Below are positions 1-8,635 of a stretch of 64,000 nucleotides of DNA, in pieces. The stretch spans positions 62,001-126,000 of the forward strand of contig PKRG01000004.1 of NCBI GenBank assembly GCA_017577575.1, read 5' to 3'. Each line of letters starts with the position of its first letter. The first letter of the stretch is position 1. The stretch comes from Acidimicrobiia bacterium. GTDB taxonomy: Bacteria > Actinomycetota > Acidimicrobiia > Spongiisociales > ZC4RG35. Under the pieces are notes generated by a model, which was not told the DNA's origin, did no database searches, and saw only the letters and a program-made list of their open reading frames with translations. The translations under genes were made by a program, and so were the position numbers.

Positions 1-672
1 CGGGACCAGGACCCTCAGGCGGAGCTCGTCGAGTACATGGAGGCGGTGTACGTCGACAACGACCTGATGTGGCAGGCGGTGTTCGACCAGGCGGGTCTCG
101 AGTACCGGCCACCCCGGTTCGTGTTCTTCGAGGGCTTCACCGAGTCAGGCTGTGGCGGAGCCGACGAGCGAGTCGGCCCCCACTACTGCCCCCTCGACGA
201 GACCATCTATCTCGACTTCTCGTTCTTCGCCCAGTTGCGGGACCAGTTCGGCGCCCGGGGGGACCTGGCTCCCGCCTACGTGGTGTCCCACGAGTTCGCT
301 CACCACATCCAGACGGTCCTGGGCATCTCCGAGCAGGTCAGGGCGCTCCAGCAGCAGAACCCGGACCAGGCGAACCAGTTGTCGATCGCCATGGAGCTGC
401 AGGCGGACTGCTTCGCGGGGGCGTGGCTCTCGACGGTTCGGGTCGACGAGACCGAGACCGTCGAGGGCGAGCGGGCGATCGAGATCGACCCGGGCGAGAT
501 CGCCGAGGCGCTGGAGGCGGCGGCTGCGGTGGGTGACGACCGGATCCAGGCCCAGGCGACCGGGATGGTGAACCCCGAGACGTGGACCCACGGCTCCGCC
601 GAACAGCGGGCCGAGTGGTTGCAGCGGGGATTCGACTCTGGCGATCCCGGCCGATGCGACACCTTCTCCTGA
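1..672 (+). CDS. Neutral zinc metallopeptidase, 5'-truncated
   Basis: Putative zinc metallopeptidase of the YpfJ/neutral zinc metallopeptidase family (Pfam Zn_peptidase). The frame is open to the first base of the window, so the N-terminal part is missing and the ATG at 37 is internal. Counting from that Met, HEFAH at residues 85-89 is the HExxH zinc site and E120, in MELQADCFAG, is the likely third ligand; both are typical of the family. Two Cys near residues 39 and 51 could form a disulfide, in keeping with an extracytoplasmic location. The physiological substrate of this family is not known. It is followed by an unrelated secreted protein gene with its own promoter-like hexamer. Confidence 0.85.
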   Translation, partial: RDQDPQAELVEYMEAVYVDNDLMWQAVFDQAGLEYRPPRFVFFEGFTESGCGGADERVGPHYCPLDETIYLDFSFFAQLRDQFGARGDLAPAYVVSHEFAHHIQTVLGISEQVRALQQQNPDQANQLSIAMELQADCFAGAWLSTVRVDETETVEGERAIEIDPGEIAEALEAAAAVGDDRIQAQATGMVNPETWTHGSAEQRAEWLQRGFDSGDPGRCDTFS

Positions 673-739
673 GCCCCGCCCACACACGGTTGCGTTGTGT
701 GGCGTCGTGTCCCGTTTCTCATCGACTCTGACCCGTCGG

Positions 740-745
740 TAGGCT
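740..745 (+). promoter_or_regulatory. -10 hexamer TAGGCT for a leaderless mRNA
   Basis: TAGGCT lies 10 bases before the ATG at 756, and no Shine-Dalgarno sequence is visible between them. This is the same arrangement seen before many genes in the window. Inferred from spacing and sequence only. Confidence 0.4.
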
Positions 746-755
746 GACCGCTCCG

Positions 756-1949
756 ATGCGGCTCTTCCGGGCGCTGAGTGCCGCCCTCATCCTGTGCCTC
801 TCTGTGGGTCTCGTGTGGAGCGGGCCGTCGCCGGCGCGCGCGGTCGACCTCGCCTCCGCCGAGGACCAGGCGGATGCCGCCCGCCGCCGGGCCGACCAGG
901 CCAAGTCGCTCCTCTCCGACGCCATCTCGCGGCGCGCCGGCATCGAAGACGAGCTCGCCCTGTCGCTCACCCGGCTCGCCGAGCTCAACGCCGAGCTGAC
1001 CAGGGTGTCGGTGCACCTCGACGAGTTGCGCCTCGCGGTCGAGCAGGCCGACGCCGAGATGGAGGCCATCGACCACAACCTGAACCTCCAGGCGGTCGAC
1101 GCCTATGTGCGGGCCGTCGCCTCCTCCGCGGCGACGGTCGTGGGCGCCGAGACCGCCGAATCGGCTCTCGTCGCCGCCGTCAGCCTGGAGTCGGTGATCG
1201 AGTCCGATCATGCCGACATGGCGGCGCTCACGGTGAAGCGCCGCGACCTCGAAGAGCTGCGCGCCCGCTACCAGCAGGAGCAGGCGGAGGTGGCCGAGAT
1301 CCAGCGACAGGTGGACGAGGAGACCGCTCACCTCGAGGCTCTCCTGGCCGAGGCCGACGCCGAGCTGGCGCGCCGCGCCGCCGAGGCCCGTCAGGCGGAC
1401 GCCGAGTACCGGGCGGCCCTGGATGCCGTGGAGCTGGCGAAGGCGCGGGAGGAAGAGAAGAGGCGACAAGCCGAACGCGAGGAGAACCCGAACCCGATGG
1501 CCGCCGGCGCCGATGATCCCGCCGGGGCCTCGCCGGCCACGCCGCCCCCGTCCTCCACCTCTTCTTCCACCACCACGACGACAACCGCGCCCACCCCGAC
1601 CACCACCACCCCGGTCCCCGACCCGGTCGGCGGGGGGACGTTCCCTCCGGCGGTCGAGCGTTGGCGCAGCTTGGTGGCGAGCTACTTCCCGGCAGAGCGG
1701 GTGGACGCCGCCCTGGCGGTCATCCGCTGCGAGAGCGGAGGCGACCCGGGGGCCTACAACCCCTACAGCGGGGCGTCGGGCCTCTTCCAGTTCCTCCCCT
1801 CCACCTGGGCGACGGTGTCCCAGAGCGCCGGCTTCGGAGGAGCGAGCCCCTTCGACGCCGAAGCCAACATCGGCACGGCGGCCTGGCTCAGCGGCTACTA
1901 CGAGAGCCGCGGCCAGAGCCCGTGGGCTCCCTGGACCTGCCGTCCCTGA
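756..1949 (+). CDS. Secreted coiled-coil protein with C-terminal lysozyme-like (SLT) domain
   Basis: Probable cell-wall-acting exported protein of 397 residues. Residues 1-31 form a signal peptide (RLFR, hydrophobic core, ARA-type cleavage site). Residues ~33-245 are a long Ala/Glu/Arg-rich coiled coil like that preceding the catalytic domain in RipA-type peptidoglycan hydrolases. A Thr/Ser/Pro linker (~255-300) leads to a lysozyme-like/transglycosylase fold at ~308-397. E326 in RCESGG is in the position of the catalytic Glu, followed by the ASGLFQFLPSTW signature; the C-terminal PWxxW-type end resembles resuscitation-promoting-factor-like domains. The reaction (glycan strand cleavage) is inferred from the fold. 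The ATG is supported by the leaderless -10 hexamer. Confidence 0.8.
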   Translation: MRLFRALSAALILCLSVGLVWSGPSPARAVDLASAEDQADAARRRADQAKSLLSDAISRRAGIEDELALSLTRLAELNAELTRVSVHLDELRLAVEQADAEMEAIDHNLNLQAVDAYVRAVASSAATVVGAETAESALVAAVSLESVIESDHADMAALTVKRRDLEELRARYQQEQAEVAEIQRQVDEETAHLEALLAEADAELARRAAEARQADAEYRAALDAVELAKAREEEKRRQAEREENPNPMAAGADDPAGASPATPPPSSTSSSTTTTTTAPTPTTTTPVPDPVGGGTFPPAVERWRSLVASYFPAERVDAALAVIRCESGGDPGAYNPYSGASGLFQFLPSTWATVSQSAGFGGASPFDAEANIGTAAWLSGYYESRGQSPWAPWTCRP

Positions 1950-1953
1950 CGCG

Positions 1954-2997
1954 TCACAACGCCCTTCCGGTGACCGGGTCGTAGAGGCGCACCGCCTCCG
2001 GGGGCACGTGCCAATCGATCCGGTCGCCCACCGTCAGGCGGCGGGCAGGCTCGAACTCGGCGGCGAACGCGGCCGCCGGTTCGGTCCCCACCCCGAACTC
2101 GACCCTCTGTCTCGCCCCGACGCTCGCCACCCGGCCGATCGTCACCCGCAGCCGCTCTTGGAACGGCGCTTCCGGCGAGGCGGGGGCCAGATCGGCGGGC
2201 CGGACGCCCACGATCACCCGGCGGCCCGGCTCGACGCCTTCCAGGACCGGCCGCACCGACACCAGCGACGACCCCACCCGGACCCTGCCGGCGCGGTCGT
2301 GACCAGTGCCGGGGAGCCGATTCACCTCTCCCATCGCCGCTGCCGCCTCGATCGACGCCGGGCGCACGAGCACCTCCCGCGGCGGAGCCACTTGATGTAC
2401 GGCGCCCCCGACCAGCACCACCACCCGGTCCGCCCAGCGCAACGCCTCCTCGGGTAGTCGGGTGGAGAAGAGGACGGTCCGTCCCCGAACGGCCATCACC
2501 GCCTCCATGATCCGCCGCCGCCGCGCCGGGTCGACCCCCCGGCCCGGCGCGTCGAGCAGCACCGTCCCCACGTCGGGACGGGCGAGGGCGCGGGCGGCGG
2601 CGACGGCGGTGCGCTCCCCCGCCGAGAGGCGGCCTGCCGGGCGCGACAGGAGATCGCCGAGCGCGAACCTCGAGGCCAGCTCCCGCACGTCGACGTCGTG
2701 GTCTCGCCGCGGGAAGCCGAGGTTGGCCCGCACGTCCCGGTGGGAGTAGACCGGGTGGTCCTCGCCCAGGAACGTCGTGCCGCCACGACCCGGTTCCGGT
2801 GGCCTCCCGCCGACGGTGATGCTGCCGGTGGTGGGACGGCCGAGACCGGCGACGAGGCGCAGCAGCGCCGATTTGCCGGCGCCCGACGGCCCGAGGAGAC
2901 AGACCCTCTCGGCGTCCTCGACGACGAGGTCGATGTCGCGCAGGATCCACGTCCCGCGCCTGGCCAGCCCGACCCCAGACAGGGCTATGGCTGCCAT
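1954..2997 (-). CDS. MalK/UgpC-like ABC ATPase with degenerate catalytic motifs
   Basis: 347-residue homologue of sugar ABC importer ATPases, with an N-terminal nucleotide-binding domain and a C-terminal TOBE-like domain ending in a typical HVPPEAVRLYDP segment. Walker A is intact (GPSGAGKS, 36-43). However, the Q-loop Gln aligns with E79, the signature LSGGQ is LSAGE (124-128), the Walker B catalytic Glu is A150 (LLDAP) and the H-loop His is R180 (STRLPEEA). Canonical hydrolysis is therefore unlikely, and a regulatory or nucleotide-sensing role is a reasonable guess. No permease or binding-protein gene is adjacent; the divergent neighbour is glgX. The ATG at 2997 is supported by TAGGCT seven bases upstream. 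The permease operon at 49.6-53.2 kb lacks an ATPase, but this protein looks a poor candidate to energise it. Confidence 0.8.
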   Translation of the reverse strand: MAAIALSGVGLARRGTWILRDIDLVVEDAERVCLLGPSGAGKSALLRLVAGLGRPTTGSITVGGRPPEPGRGGTTFLGEDHPVYSHRDVRANLGFPRRDHDVDVRELASRFALGDLLSRPAGRLSAGERTAVAAARALARPDVGTVLLDAPGRGVDPARRRRIMEAVMAVRGRTVLFSTRLPEEALRWADRVVVLVGGAVHQVAPPREVLVRPASIEAAAAMGEVNRLPGTGHDRAGRVRVGSSLVSVRPVLEGVEPGRRVIVGVRPADLAPASPEAPFQERLRVTIGRVASVGARQRVEFGVGTEPAAAFAAEFEPARRLTVGDRIDWHVPPEAVRLYDPVTGRAL

Positions 2998-3004
2998 GGC
3001 CGCG

Positions 3005-3014
3005 AGCCTACGCT
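3005..3014. promoter_or_regulatory. Symmetric bidirectional -10 element AGCCTACGCT
   Basis: Top-strand TACGCT (3009-3014) and bottom-strand TAGGCT (3010-3005) share the central TA. Exactly seven bases separate each hexamer from a start codon: the TTG of glgX at 3022 and the ATG of the ATPase at 2997. Both transcripts would be leaderless and would start within the same 24-bp gap. Promoter function is inferred. Confidence 0.5.
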
Positions 3015-3021
3015 TGCCCCG

Positions 3022-4872
3022 TTGCCGGGACTCCACCGAATTTCCGAGGGCGTTCGCGCCGAGGTGTTCGCTCCTGCCGCGGAGCTGGTGGAGCTGTGCC
3101 TGTTCCGACCCGACGGCACCGAGGAGCGCCATCCGCTCACTGCCTCCGACGGCTGGCATGTCGGGGAGGTGGGCGGTGTGAGGGCCGGACAGAGGTACGG
3201 GTTCCGGGCCCACGGACCGTGGGATCCCGGCCGGGGCGTCTGGCACCATTCGGATCTGCTGTTACAGGACCCCTTCGCCCGGGCCATGACCGGCACCTAC
3301 GTCGACCATCCGACGTTGCACCACGACGGGCCCCGCGCCGATACCGCCCCTTGGGTCCCCCGCTCGGTGGTGGTCGACGCGCCGCCCAGGCCCCGACCGG
3401 GCCCGAAGGTCCCCTGGGAGGACACCGTCGTCTACGAGACCCACGTGCGAGGGCTCACGATGGCCCACCCCGACGTGGAGCCTTCCCTGCGGGGCACCTA
3501 CCTGGGTGCGTGCTCCGAGCCGGTGATCGACCACCTCCTTCGGCTGGGAGTCACCACCGTGGAGCTGATGCCCGTCGCCCAGCACGTCACCGAGGCCTTC
3601 CTCCAGCGCCGCGGCCTGCGCAACTACTGGGGTTACTCGACTCTGCTGTGGTTCGCTCCCCACGGGGGATACGCCACCGCCGACGACGGGCGGCAGGTGG
3701 CCGAATTCGCGGAGATGGTGGACCGCTTCCACGCCGCCGGCCTGGAGGTCGTCGTCGACGTGGTGTTCAACCACACCGCCGAAGGGGACCTCGAGGGGCC
3801 GATCCTCGCCCACAAGGGCCTGGACAACACCGGCTGGTACCGGTGGGCGGACGGCGGGTACGTCGACTGGACCGGTACCGGCAACACGGTCGACACCTCG
3901 AATCCACGGGTCCGGGAGGCGATCGTCTCGGCGCTGAGGTGGTGGGCACAAGACCTCGGTGTGGACGGGTTCCGCTTCGATCTGGCCGTGACCCTGGGAA
4001 GAGACGGCCACGGCCACTTCGATCCCTCCCACCTGGGCTGGCTGGCCTCCGACCCCGTGCTCGCCGACCGCAAGCTGATCGCCGAGCCGTGGGACCTGGG
4101 CCCCCACGGCTACCGGCTGGGCGGGTTCGGGGGCGAGTGGCGGGAGTGGAACGCCCGCTTTCGCGACGACGTGCGCGACTACTGGCGGGGCCATGGCAAC
4201 GCCTGGACGCTGGTGGCGCGCCTCGGTGGCTCGGCGGACGTGTTCGGCGATCGGTCGCCGTCGGCCTCCGTGAACTTCGTCACCGCCCACGACGGCTTCA
4301 CCATGCAGGACCTGGTCTCCTACGACCACAAGCACAACGAAGCCAACGGAGAGGGCAACCGCGACGGCCACGACGACAACCGCTCCTGGAACTCCGGCGT
4401 GGAGGGGCCGACCGACGATCCGGCGGTCACCGAGATCCGCCGGCGCCGCGCCAACGCCTTGACCGCCACCCTGTTGCTGGCGAAGGGAGTGCCGATGCTC
4501 CTGGGAGGCGACGAGTTGGGGCGGACCAAGGGCGGCAACAACAACTCCTATCCCCTCGACCAGCCCAACTGGTACCGGTGGGATGAGCACCCGAGATCCG
4601 CACTCGTCGAAAAGCTGTCGTCCCTGCGCCGGAGATGGCCGGAGCTGCGCTCCGGTGACCATCACCTGGTCCACGACCACCCGGTCGCGGTCGTCGAGGT
4701 GGGAAGGCTGCTCGTGATCTGCAACCCCACCGGGGACGACCACCGCATCCCGGTGCCCCCCACGACCAGAGAGCTCCTGTTCGACTCGTCGGCTCCCGAA
4801 CGGTCCGGGGAGGTCGCAGGCGGGGTGGCCGTCCCCTCCTGGAGCGTCCTGGTCCTGGGGCCGGCCGCCTAG
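3022..4872 (+). CDS. glgX: Glycogen debranching enzyme (GlgX-type, GH13)
   Basis: Isoamylase-type debranching enzyme that hydrolyses alpha-1,6 branches of glycogen or limit dextrins; cytoplasmic. An N-terminal CBM48-like beta domain (~1-110) precedes the GH13 barrel, with the nucleophile D320 (DGFRFD), the acid/base E355 (IAEPWD) and the transition-state Asp D424 (TAHDG). The GGDELGRTKGGNNNSY segment is diagnostic of GlgX. At 616 residues it is somewhat short for the family because the N terminus is brief. The TTG start is chosen because TACGCT sits seven bases upstream and no ATG fits; a GTG at 3070 is an alternative. It converges with glgC, the two stop codons sharing the bases CTAG. Confidence 0.88.
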   Translation: MPGLHRISEGVRAEVFAPAAELVELCLFRPDGTEERHPLTASDGWHVGEVGGVRAGQRYGFRAHGPWDPGRGVWHHSDLLLQDPFARAMTGTYVDHPTLHHDGPRADTAPWVPRSVVVDAPPRPRPGPKVPWEDTVVYETHVRGLTMAHPDVEPSLRGTYLGACSEPVIDHLLRLGVTTVELMPVAQHVTEAFLQRRGLRNYWGYSTLLWFAPHGGYATADDGRQVAEFAEMVDRFHAAGLEVVVDVVFNHTAEGDLEGPILAHKGLDNTGWYRWADGGYVDWTGTGNTVDTSNPRVREAIVSALRWWAQDLGVDGFRFDLAVTLGRDGHGHFDPSHLGWLASDPVLADRKLIAEPWDLGPHGYRLGGFGGEWREWNARFRDDVRDYWRGHGNAWTLVARLGGSADVFGDRSPSASVNFVTAHDGFTMQDLVSYDHKHNEANGEGNRDGHDDNRSWNSGVEGPTDDPAVTEIRRRRANALTATLLLAKGVPMLLGGDELGRTKGGNNNSYPLDQPNWYRWDEHPRSALVEKLSSLRRRWPELRSGDHHLVHDHPVAVVEVGRLLVICNPTGDDHRIPVPPTTRELLFDSSAPERSGEVAGGVAVPSWSVLVLGPAA

Positions 4873-6101
4873 GCCAGGAACTCGCCTTTCGGTATCACGA
4901 CGATGCCGCCTTCGGAGACCGTGTAGCGCTCGGCGTCGCGCTCGGCGTCGACGCCGATCCGGAACCCGGGCGGAACCACGACGTTCTTGTCGATGATGGC
5001 GTTGCGCACCTCGGCACCGGCGCCGATGTGGACGTCGTCGAGCAGGATGGCCCGGTCCACCACCGCCCCGGCGTCGATCCTCACCCCCGGGGAGGCGACG
5101 GTGCGAGACACATACGCCCCGGAGATGATCACGCCGTGGGAGAGGATGGAGTCGGAAACCTGTCCGGCGCCGTGCTCTGCCACCGCCACCAGCTTGGCGG
5201 GAGGGGCGGTGCGCATCGACGTGTAGATCGGCCAGTCGTCGTTGTAGAGGCTGAACACCGGATCGGCGGAGACCAGGTCCATGTGGGCGTCGAAGTAGGA
5301 GTCGAGTGTCCCGACGTCCCGCCAGTACCCCCGCTCTCTCTCGGTCACCCCCGGCACCCGGTTGGTGGTGAAGTCGTAACAGTGGACCAGGCCCTTGTCG
5401 ACCAGCTTGGGGATGATGTCGCCGCCGATGTCGTGGCGGGAGGTCTCGTCCTCGGCGTCGGCCCGCAGCTGGTCGATGAGCACCTCGGTGGTGAACACGT
5501 AATTGCCCATCGACGCCAGCGACGTCGTGGGGTCGTCGGGCGTGGCCGGCGGGTCCGAAGGCTTCTCCCAGAAGCGGGCGATGCGGCTGGTCGAGCCCTC
5601 CAGCTCGATGACCCCGAAGGCGGTGGCCTCCTCGCGGGGGACGCGGATGCCTGCCACCGTCGCCCCGGCGCCACTCTCCACGTGCGCCTCCAACATCTGG
5701 GCGGGGTCCATCCGGTAGATGTGGTCGGCCCCGAACACGAAGATGTATTCCGGCTGCTCGTCGTTGATGATGTTCAGGTTCTGGAAGATGGCGTCGGCGG
5801 AGCCGAGGAACCACCGCTGTCCCATGCGCATCTGGGCGGGCACCGATGTCACGTAGTTGCCCAGGAGCGTGGACATCCGCCACGTGCGCGACAGGTGCAC
5901 GTTGAGGCTGTGGCTCTTGTACTGGGTGAGCACCACGATCCGGCGGAACCCGCCGTTCACGAGGTTCGACAGCGCGAAGTCGATCAGCCGGTAGTGCCCT
6001 CCGAACGGGACCGCCGGTTTGGCCCGATCCCGCGTGAGAGGCAGGAGCCGCTTTCCCTCCCCTCCTGCCAGAACCATCGACAGCACCTGGGACGGCTTCA
6101 T
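4869..6101 (-). CDS. glgC: Glucose-1-phosphate adenylyltransferase
   Basis: Makes ADP-glucose from ATP and glucose-1-phosphate, the committed step of bacterial glycogen synthesis. The N-terminal nucleotidyltransferase domain carries AGGEGKRLLPLT (~11-22) and RAKPAVPFGG (~25-34). The C-terminal third has the hexapeptide/left-handed beta-helix pattern (ISGAYVSRTV, GVRIDAGAVV). 410 residues, as usual for the family. The ATG at 6101 is preceded by a good ribosome site (GAGAGGAG); an upstream in-frame ATG at 6131 is less likely. Paired convergently with glgX, so synthesis and breakdown genes are neighbours but not co-transcribed. Confidence 0.95.
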   Translation of the reverse strand: MKPSQVLSMVLAGGEGKRLLPLTRDRAKPAVPFGGHYRLIDFALSNLVNGGFRRIVVLTQYKSHSLNVHLSRTWRMSTLLGNYVTSVPAQMRMGQRWFLGSADAIFQNLNIINDEQPEYIFVFGADHIYRMDPAQMLEAHVESGAGATVAGIRVPREEATAFGVIELEGSTSRIARFWEKPSDPPATPDDPTTSLASMGNYVFTTEVLIDQLRADAEDETSRHDIGGDIIPKLVDKGLVHCYDFTTNRVPGVTERERGYWRDVGTLDSYFDAHMDLVSADPVFSLYNDDWPIYTSMRTAPPAKLVAVAEHGAGQVSDSILSHGVIISGAYVSRTVASPGVRIDAGAVVDRAILLDDVHIGAGAEVRNAIIDKNVVVPPGFRIGVDAERDAERYTVSEGGIVVIPKGEFLA

Positions 6102-6172
6102 CGTCGCTCCTCTCGGAGACTGGGTCGCCAACCGGCCTGGTAGGGCACGGTTCGGAGCGTAACGCGGCCGGT

Positions 6173-6577
6173 TCAGTCGTGGCCGACGAAGCGGCGGGCG
6201 AGCGCCCGCAACATGCCCACGGCGATGGTCGGCTCCTCGAGCAACAGCGCGTCGAGGTCCTGGCGGCGGATCGCCACACCCGACATGTCGGTGTCCACCA
6301 CCACCCGGGCGGTACGGGGTGTGTCGGCCAGGACCGACAGCTCCCCGACGAACTCGCCGGGGCCGAGGACGACGTCTTCGTCGCCCGGCACCTCCACCCG
6401 CACCGTGCCCTCCTCGACGATGAACACGCCCGTGCCGGCCTGGCCCCGCTCCATGAGCACGTGACCGGCGGGAGCCTCGAACTCGTTGGCGATGGACGCC
6501 AGGCGGTCGAGCCCGTCGGCATCCAGGTCGGCGAACAGAGGAACACGGCGGAGCCGCTCGAGTGTGTGGCTGCCCAT
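6173..6577 (-). CDS. Stand-alone cyclic-nucleotide-binding domain protein
   Basis: 134-residue protein consisting of one CRP-like cNMP-binding beta-roll. The phosphate-binding cassette GEFVGELSVLADTPRTA (residues ~78-94) keeps the Gly-Glu-Leu and Arg-Thr positions that bind cAMP or cGMP in the family. There is no HTH or catalytic domain, so it probably acts as a nucleotide-responsive partner. The start at 6577 (MGSHTLERL) is preferred over 6628 because TACGCT lies seven bases upstream of it; the longer version would almost touch the divergent GTG at 6638. It lies beside glgC, but no functional link is shown. Confidence 0.75.
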   Translation of the reverse strand: MGSHTLERLRRVPLFADLDADGLDRLASIANEFEAPAGHVLMERGQAGTGVFIVEEGTVRVEVPGDEDVVLGPGEFVGELSVLADTPRTARVVVDTDMSGVAIRRQDLDALLLEEPTIAVGMLRALARRFVGHD

Positions 6578-6584
6578 CGGCAGG

Positions 6585-6590
6585 AGCGTA
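6585..6590 (-). promoter_or_regulatory. -10 hexamer TACGCT, leaderless
   Basis: Bottom-strand TACGCT lies seven bases before the ATG at 6577. This spacing decides the start chosen for the cyclic-nucleotide-binding protein. Confidence 0.4.
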
Positions 6591-6637
6591 GCCAATCGTT
6601 CAAGCTGCGCCGGGTCGATGACGATCAATGAGTCACC

Positions 6638-8059
6638 GTGAGCCCTTCGAGCAGCACCACCGTGCGCCGGGTCTTCCCTGGCGCCGTGATCCTCCCCGAC
6701 GGGAACGTTCCGGCGACCGTCGAGTTCGACGACGGGTCCGTCCGCCTCTACGTCGTCGGTGACGCTGTCGGCGCCTGGCCGCGTCCCGAGGTGGACTTCC
6801 GTCCCGTGGACGACGGCTGGGAACTACACGCCGAGGGCGACTCCCTGGTCTTCCTGCCGGAACGGGCGTCGGACTTCGAGGCGTTCGTGACCGGTGCCGA
6901 CTCCCCCGACGCCGCGGGGGCACCGGCGGTGGCACCTCCCGTCTCAGTCGAGGCCCCGACGATCCGGCCGCCCCGGCCGGTCGAGGCGCACCGGCCGGCT
7001 CCGGGCCCGCTCGCCGAAGCCCCGCAGGCGACCCCTCTTCCGCGGGCGGGGAACCAGCCGCCCGGGCTGGCGGTGGACGAGGACGTCGACGAGTTCTTCG
7101 CCGCCGGCCTCGAGGGACCGCCCACGTCCGGTTCCTCCTCGGCTCCCGTGCGCCCGGCTCCACCCCGGCCGGCACCGTCTCCTTCCGCACCGCGCGCCGT
7201 AGCCCCGACGGGGAAAGGGACGGAGACTGGAGCGGCGGCGACCCTGCCGCCTGCTGCGCCCGGCGACGCCGACGCCACGGCGGCCGGCGATCCTGCGACG
7301 CCCGCAGGCGACTTTCGTGTCCCTCCACCCCGGTTCGCGCAGCTCCTGCGCGAGGCACGGGATCAGCGAGCTCCCGAAGAGAGGACCGAGCCGGCCGCAG
7401 AAGAGGCGGCCGAAGACGCCTCCCCCACGCCGCTGTCCGACTCCGAGAACCTGCGCCAGTGGGCCATCGTGATCGGCGGGGGCGTGGTGCTCGTGGCCAC
7501 CCTGGCGGTTGCGGCGTGGGCGATCCTCTCGTTCCTGGGCGGGAGGGAGCCCGAGGACGCACCCGGCCCGGAGGCCGCCGCCGAGACGACGCTTCCCCCG
7601 CCGACGACCACCACGACCGCTCCGCCGCCGACCACCGCGGCGACGGTGCCTCCCGAGAACGCCGCAGCCGCCGCCGCTTTCGTGGAGGGATGGAACTCCA
7701 TCGCCGCCCAGTACGGATACCACCACCTGACGATCGGCGGCGACGCCCTCCCGATATCGGTCGCCCCCGTGCCGGCGGTGCACGTCGTCTACGACGAGAA
7801 CGGCGTGCTCGAGATGACGATGGCCCCGAAAGGAACCGGGTCCGACCGTGACATCCTCTTCGCCATGGGCATCGCGGTGGCATGGGCCGACCCCTCCCTG
7901 TCGCCCGAGGGCCGCCGGGACGTGCTCGGGGCGCTCGGCGTCGACGTGGGGAACCCGAACGTCGCTGACATGGGCGGCACGCTCAGCCGGAACGGGGTGG
8001 ACTACTCCATAGACGTGAGCAACGACGTCATCCGGTTCAGGGTGCAGCCCGGCCAGTGA
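6638..8059 (+). CDS. Single-pass membrane protein with Pro-rich linker, function unknown
   Basis: 473-residue protein not assigned to a family. Residues ~1-88 form a compact, beta-rich cytoplasmic domain (DGSVRLYVV). A Pro/Ala-rich low-complexity stretch (~90-240) follows, then one transmembrane helix at ~273-297. Next comes a Thr/Pro linker (TTTTTAPPPTT, ~315-335) typical of exported actinobacterial proteins, then a folded extracytoplasmic domain (~345-473). N-in/C-out topology is predicted. It might sense or bind something at the cell surface, but nothing in the sequence says what. The GTG start overlaps no neighbour and its promoter is not clear. Confidence 0.65.
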   Translation: MSPSSSTTVRRVFPGAVILPDGNVPATVEFDDGSVRLYVVGDAVGAWPRPEVDFRPVDDGWELHAEGDSLVFLPERASDFEAFVTGADSPDAAGAPAVAPPVSVEAPTIRPPRPVEAHRPAPGPLAEAPQATPLPRAGNQPPGLAVDEDVDEFFAAGLEGPPTSGSSSAPVRPAPPRPAPSPSAPRAVAPTGKGTETGAAATLPPAAPGDADATAAGDPATPAGDFRVPPPRFAQLLREARDQRAPEERTEPAAEEAAEDASPTPLSDSENLRQWAIVIGGGVVLVATLAVAAWAILSFLGGREPEDAPGPEAAAETTLPPPTTTTTAPPPTTAATVPPENAAAAAAFVEGWNSIAAQYGYHHLTIGGDALPISVAPVPAVHVVYDENGVLEMTMAPKGTGSDRDILFAMGIAVAWADPSLSPEGRRDVLGALGVDVGNPNVADMGGTLSRNGVDYSIDVSNDVIRFRVQPGQ

Positions 8060-8061
8060 CC

Positions 8062-8628
8062 TCAGACGTCGTGGCCGAGCCAGTCGTCGACCCGCTCGAG
8101 CAGGTACTCGCTCACCTCGCGTGAGCGGTCGAGCGCCTCACACAGCTGCTCCCGGCCCATCAGCATGTCCACGAGCGAGACCGTGGTGCGGCCGACCAGC
8201 GTCAGCCTTCGTTCGGGAGCGTCGGTGACCGCGGCATAGGAGTCGATCGCCGACACCTCCACCGACAGCGCCACCCCGCCTATGCCGGCGAGGTCGGTGG
8301 CGAGGACGAGGAGGTCGGGCGGCTCCGACAGCGGGGGCACGGCCCAGTTGAAGAACAGGTCGAGGTGATACTCGTCGGGCGGTTCTTCCCACTCGTCGGC
8401 CATCTCTTCGAGCTTGTCCTGGAGAGCGAGCAGCACCCTGGGATCCACGTCGAGAGCCAGGTGCAGGTCGAGGGGCCGGCCGCATCCGCTCTCGGGGTGG
8501 AGGTCCACCTCCCACGATTGGCGGAGCGAGTAGGTCTCGATGATGTGACGCTCGTCGTGGACGTGGAAACCGTGGTCGATGGCGTGCTCTTTGAGATCGG
8601 CGACGAAGCCGGCGATGTCGATTGCCAC
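8062..8628 (-). CDS. Conserved-looking acidic protein, function unknown
   Basis: 188-residue, strongly acidic soluble protein with no recognisable motif. The composition (many Leu, Asp, Glu and His) and the absence of signal peptide or membrane segments suggest a folded cytoplasmic protein. The start region contains HDERHIIETYSLRQSW and the C-terminal half is helical (MGREQLCEALDRSREVSEYL). The GTG start is supported by bottom-strand TAGGCT seven bases upstream. It ends two bases from the convergent stop of the upstream membrane-protein gene. Confidence 0.6.
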   Translation of the reverse strand: MAIDIAGFVADLKEHAIDHGFHVHDERHIIETYSLRQSWEVDLHPESGCGRPLDLHLALDVDPRVLLALQDKLEEMADEWEEPPDEYHLDLFFNWAVPPLSEPPDLLVLATDLAGIGGVALSVEVSAIDSYAAVTDAPERRLTLVGRTTVSLVDMLMGREQLCEALDRSREVSEYLLERVDDWLGHDV

Positions 8629-8635
8629 CCTCGCG

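Noticed and set aside
1555..1625. Low-complexity Thr/Pro-coding repeat
   Set aside because: It is the linker of a secreted protein, common in Actinobacteria, not a repeat element.
3262..6603. Very long open frame on the bottom strand opposite glgX and glgC
   Set aside because: High GC produces long antisense frames; its product is Arg/Gly/Pro rich without domains, and the opposite frames have clear glgX and glgC motifs.
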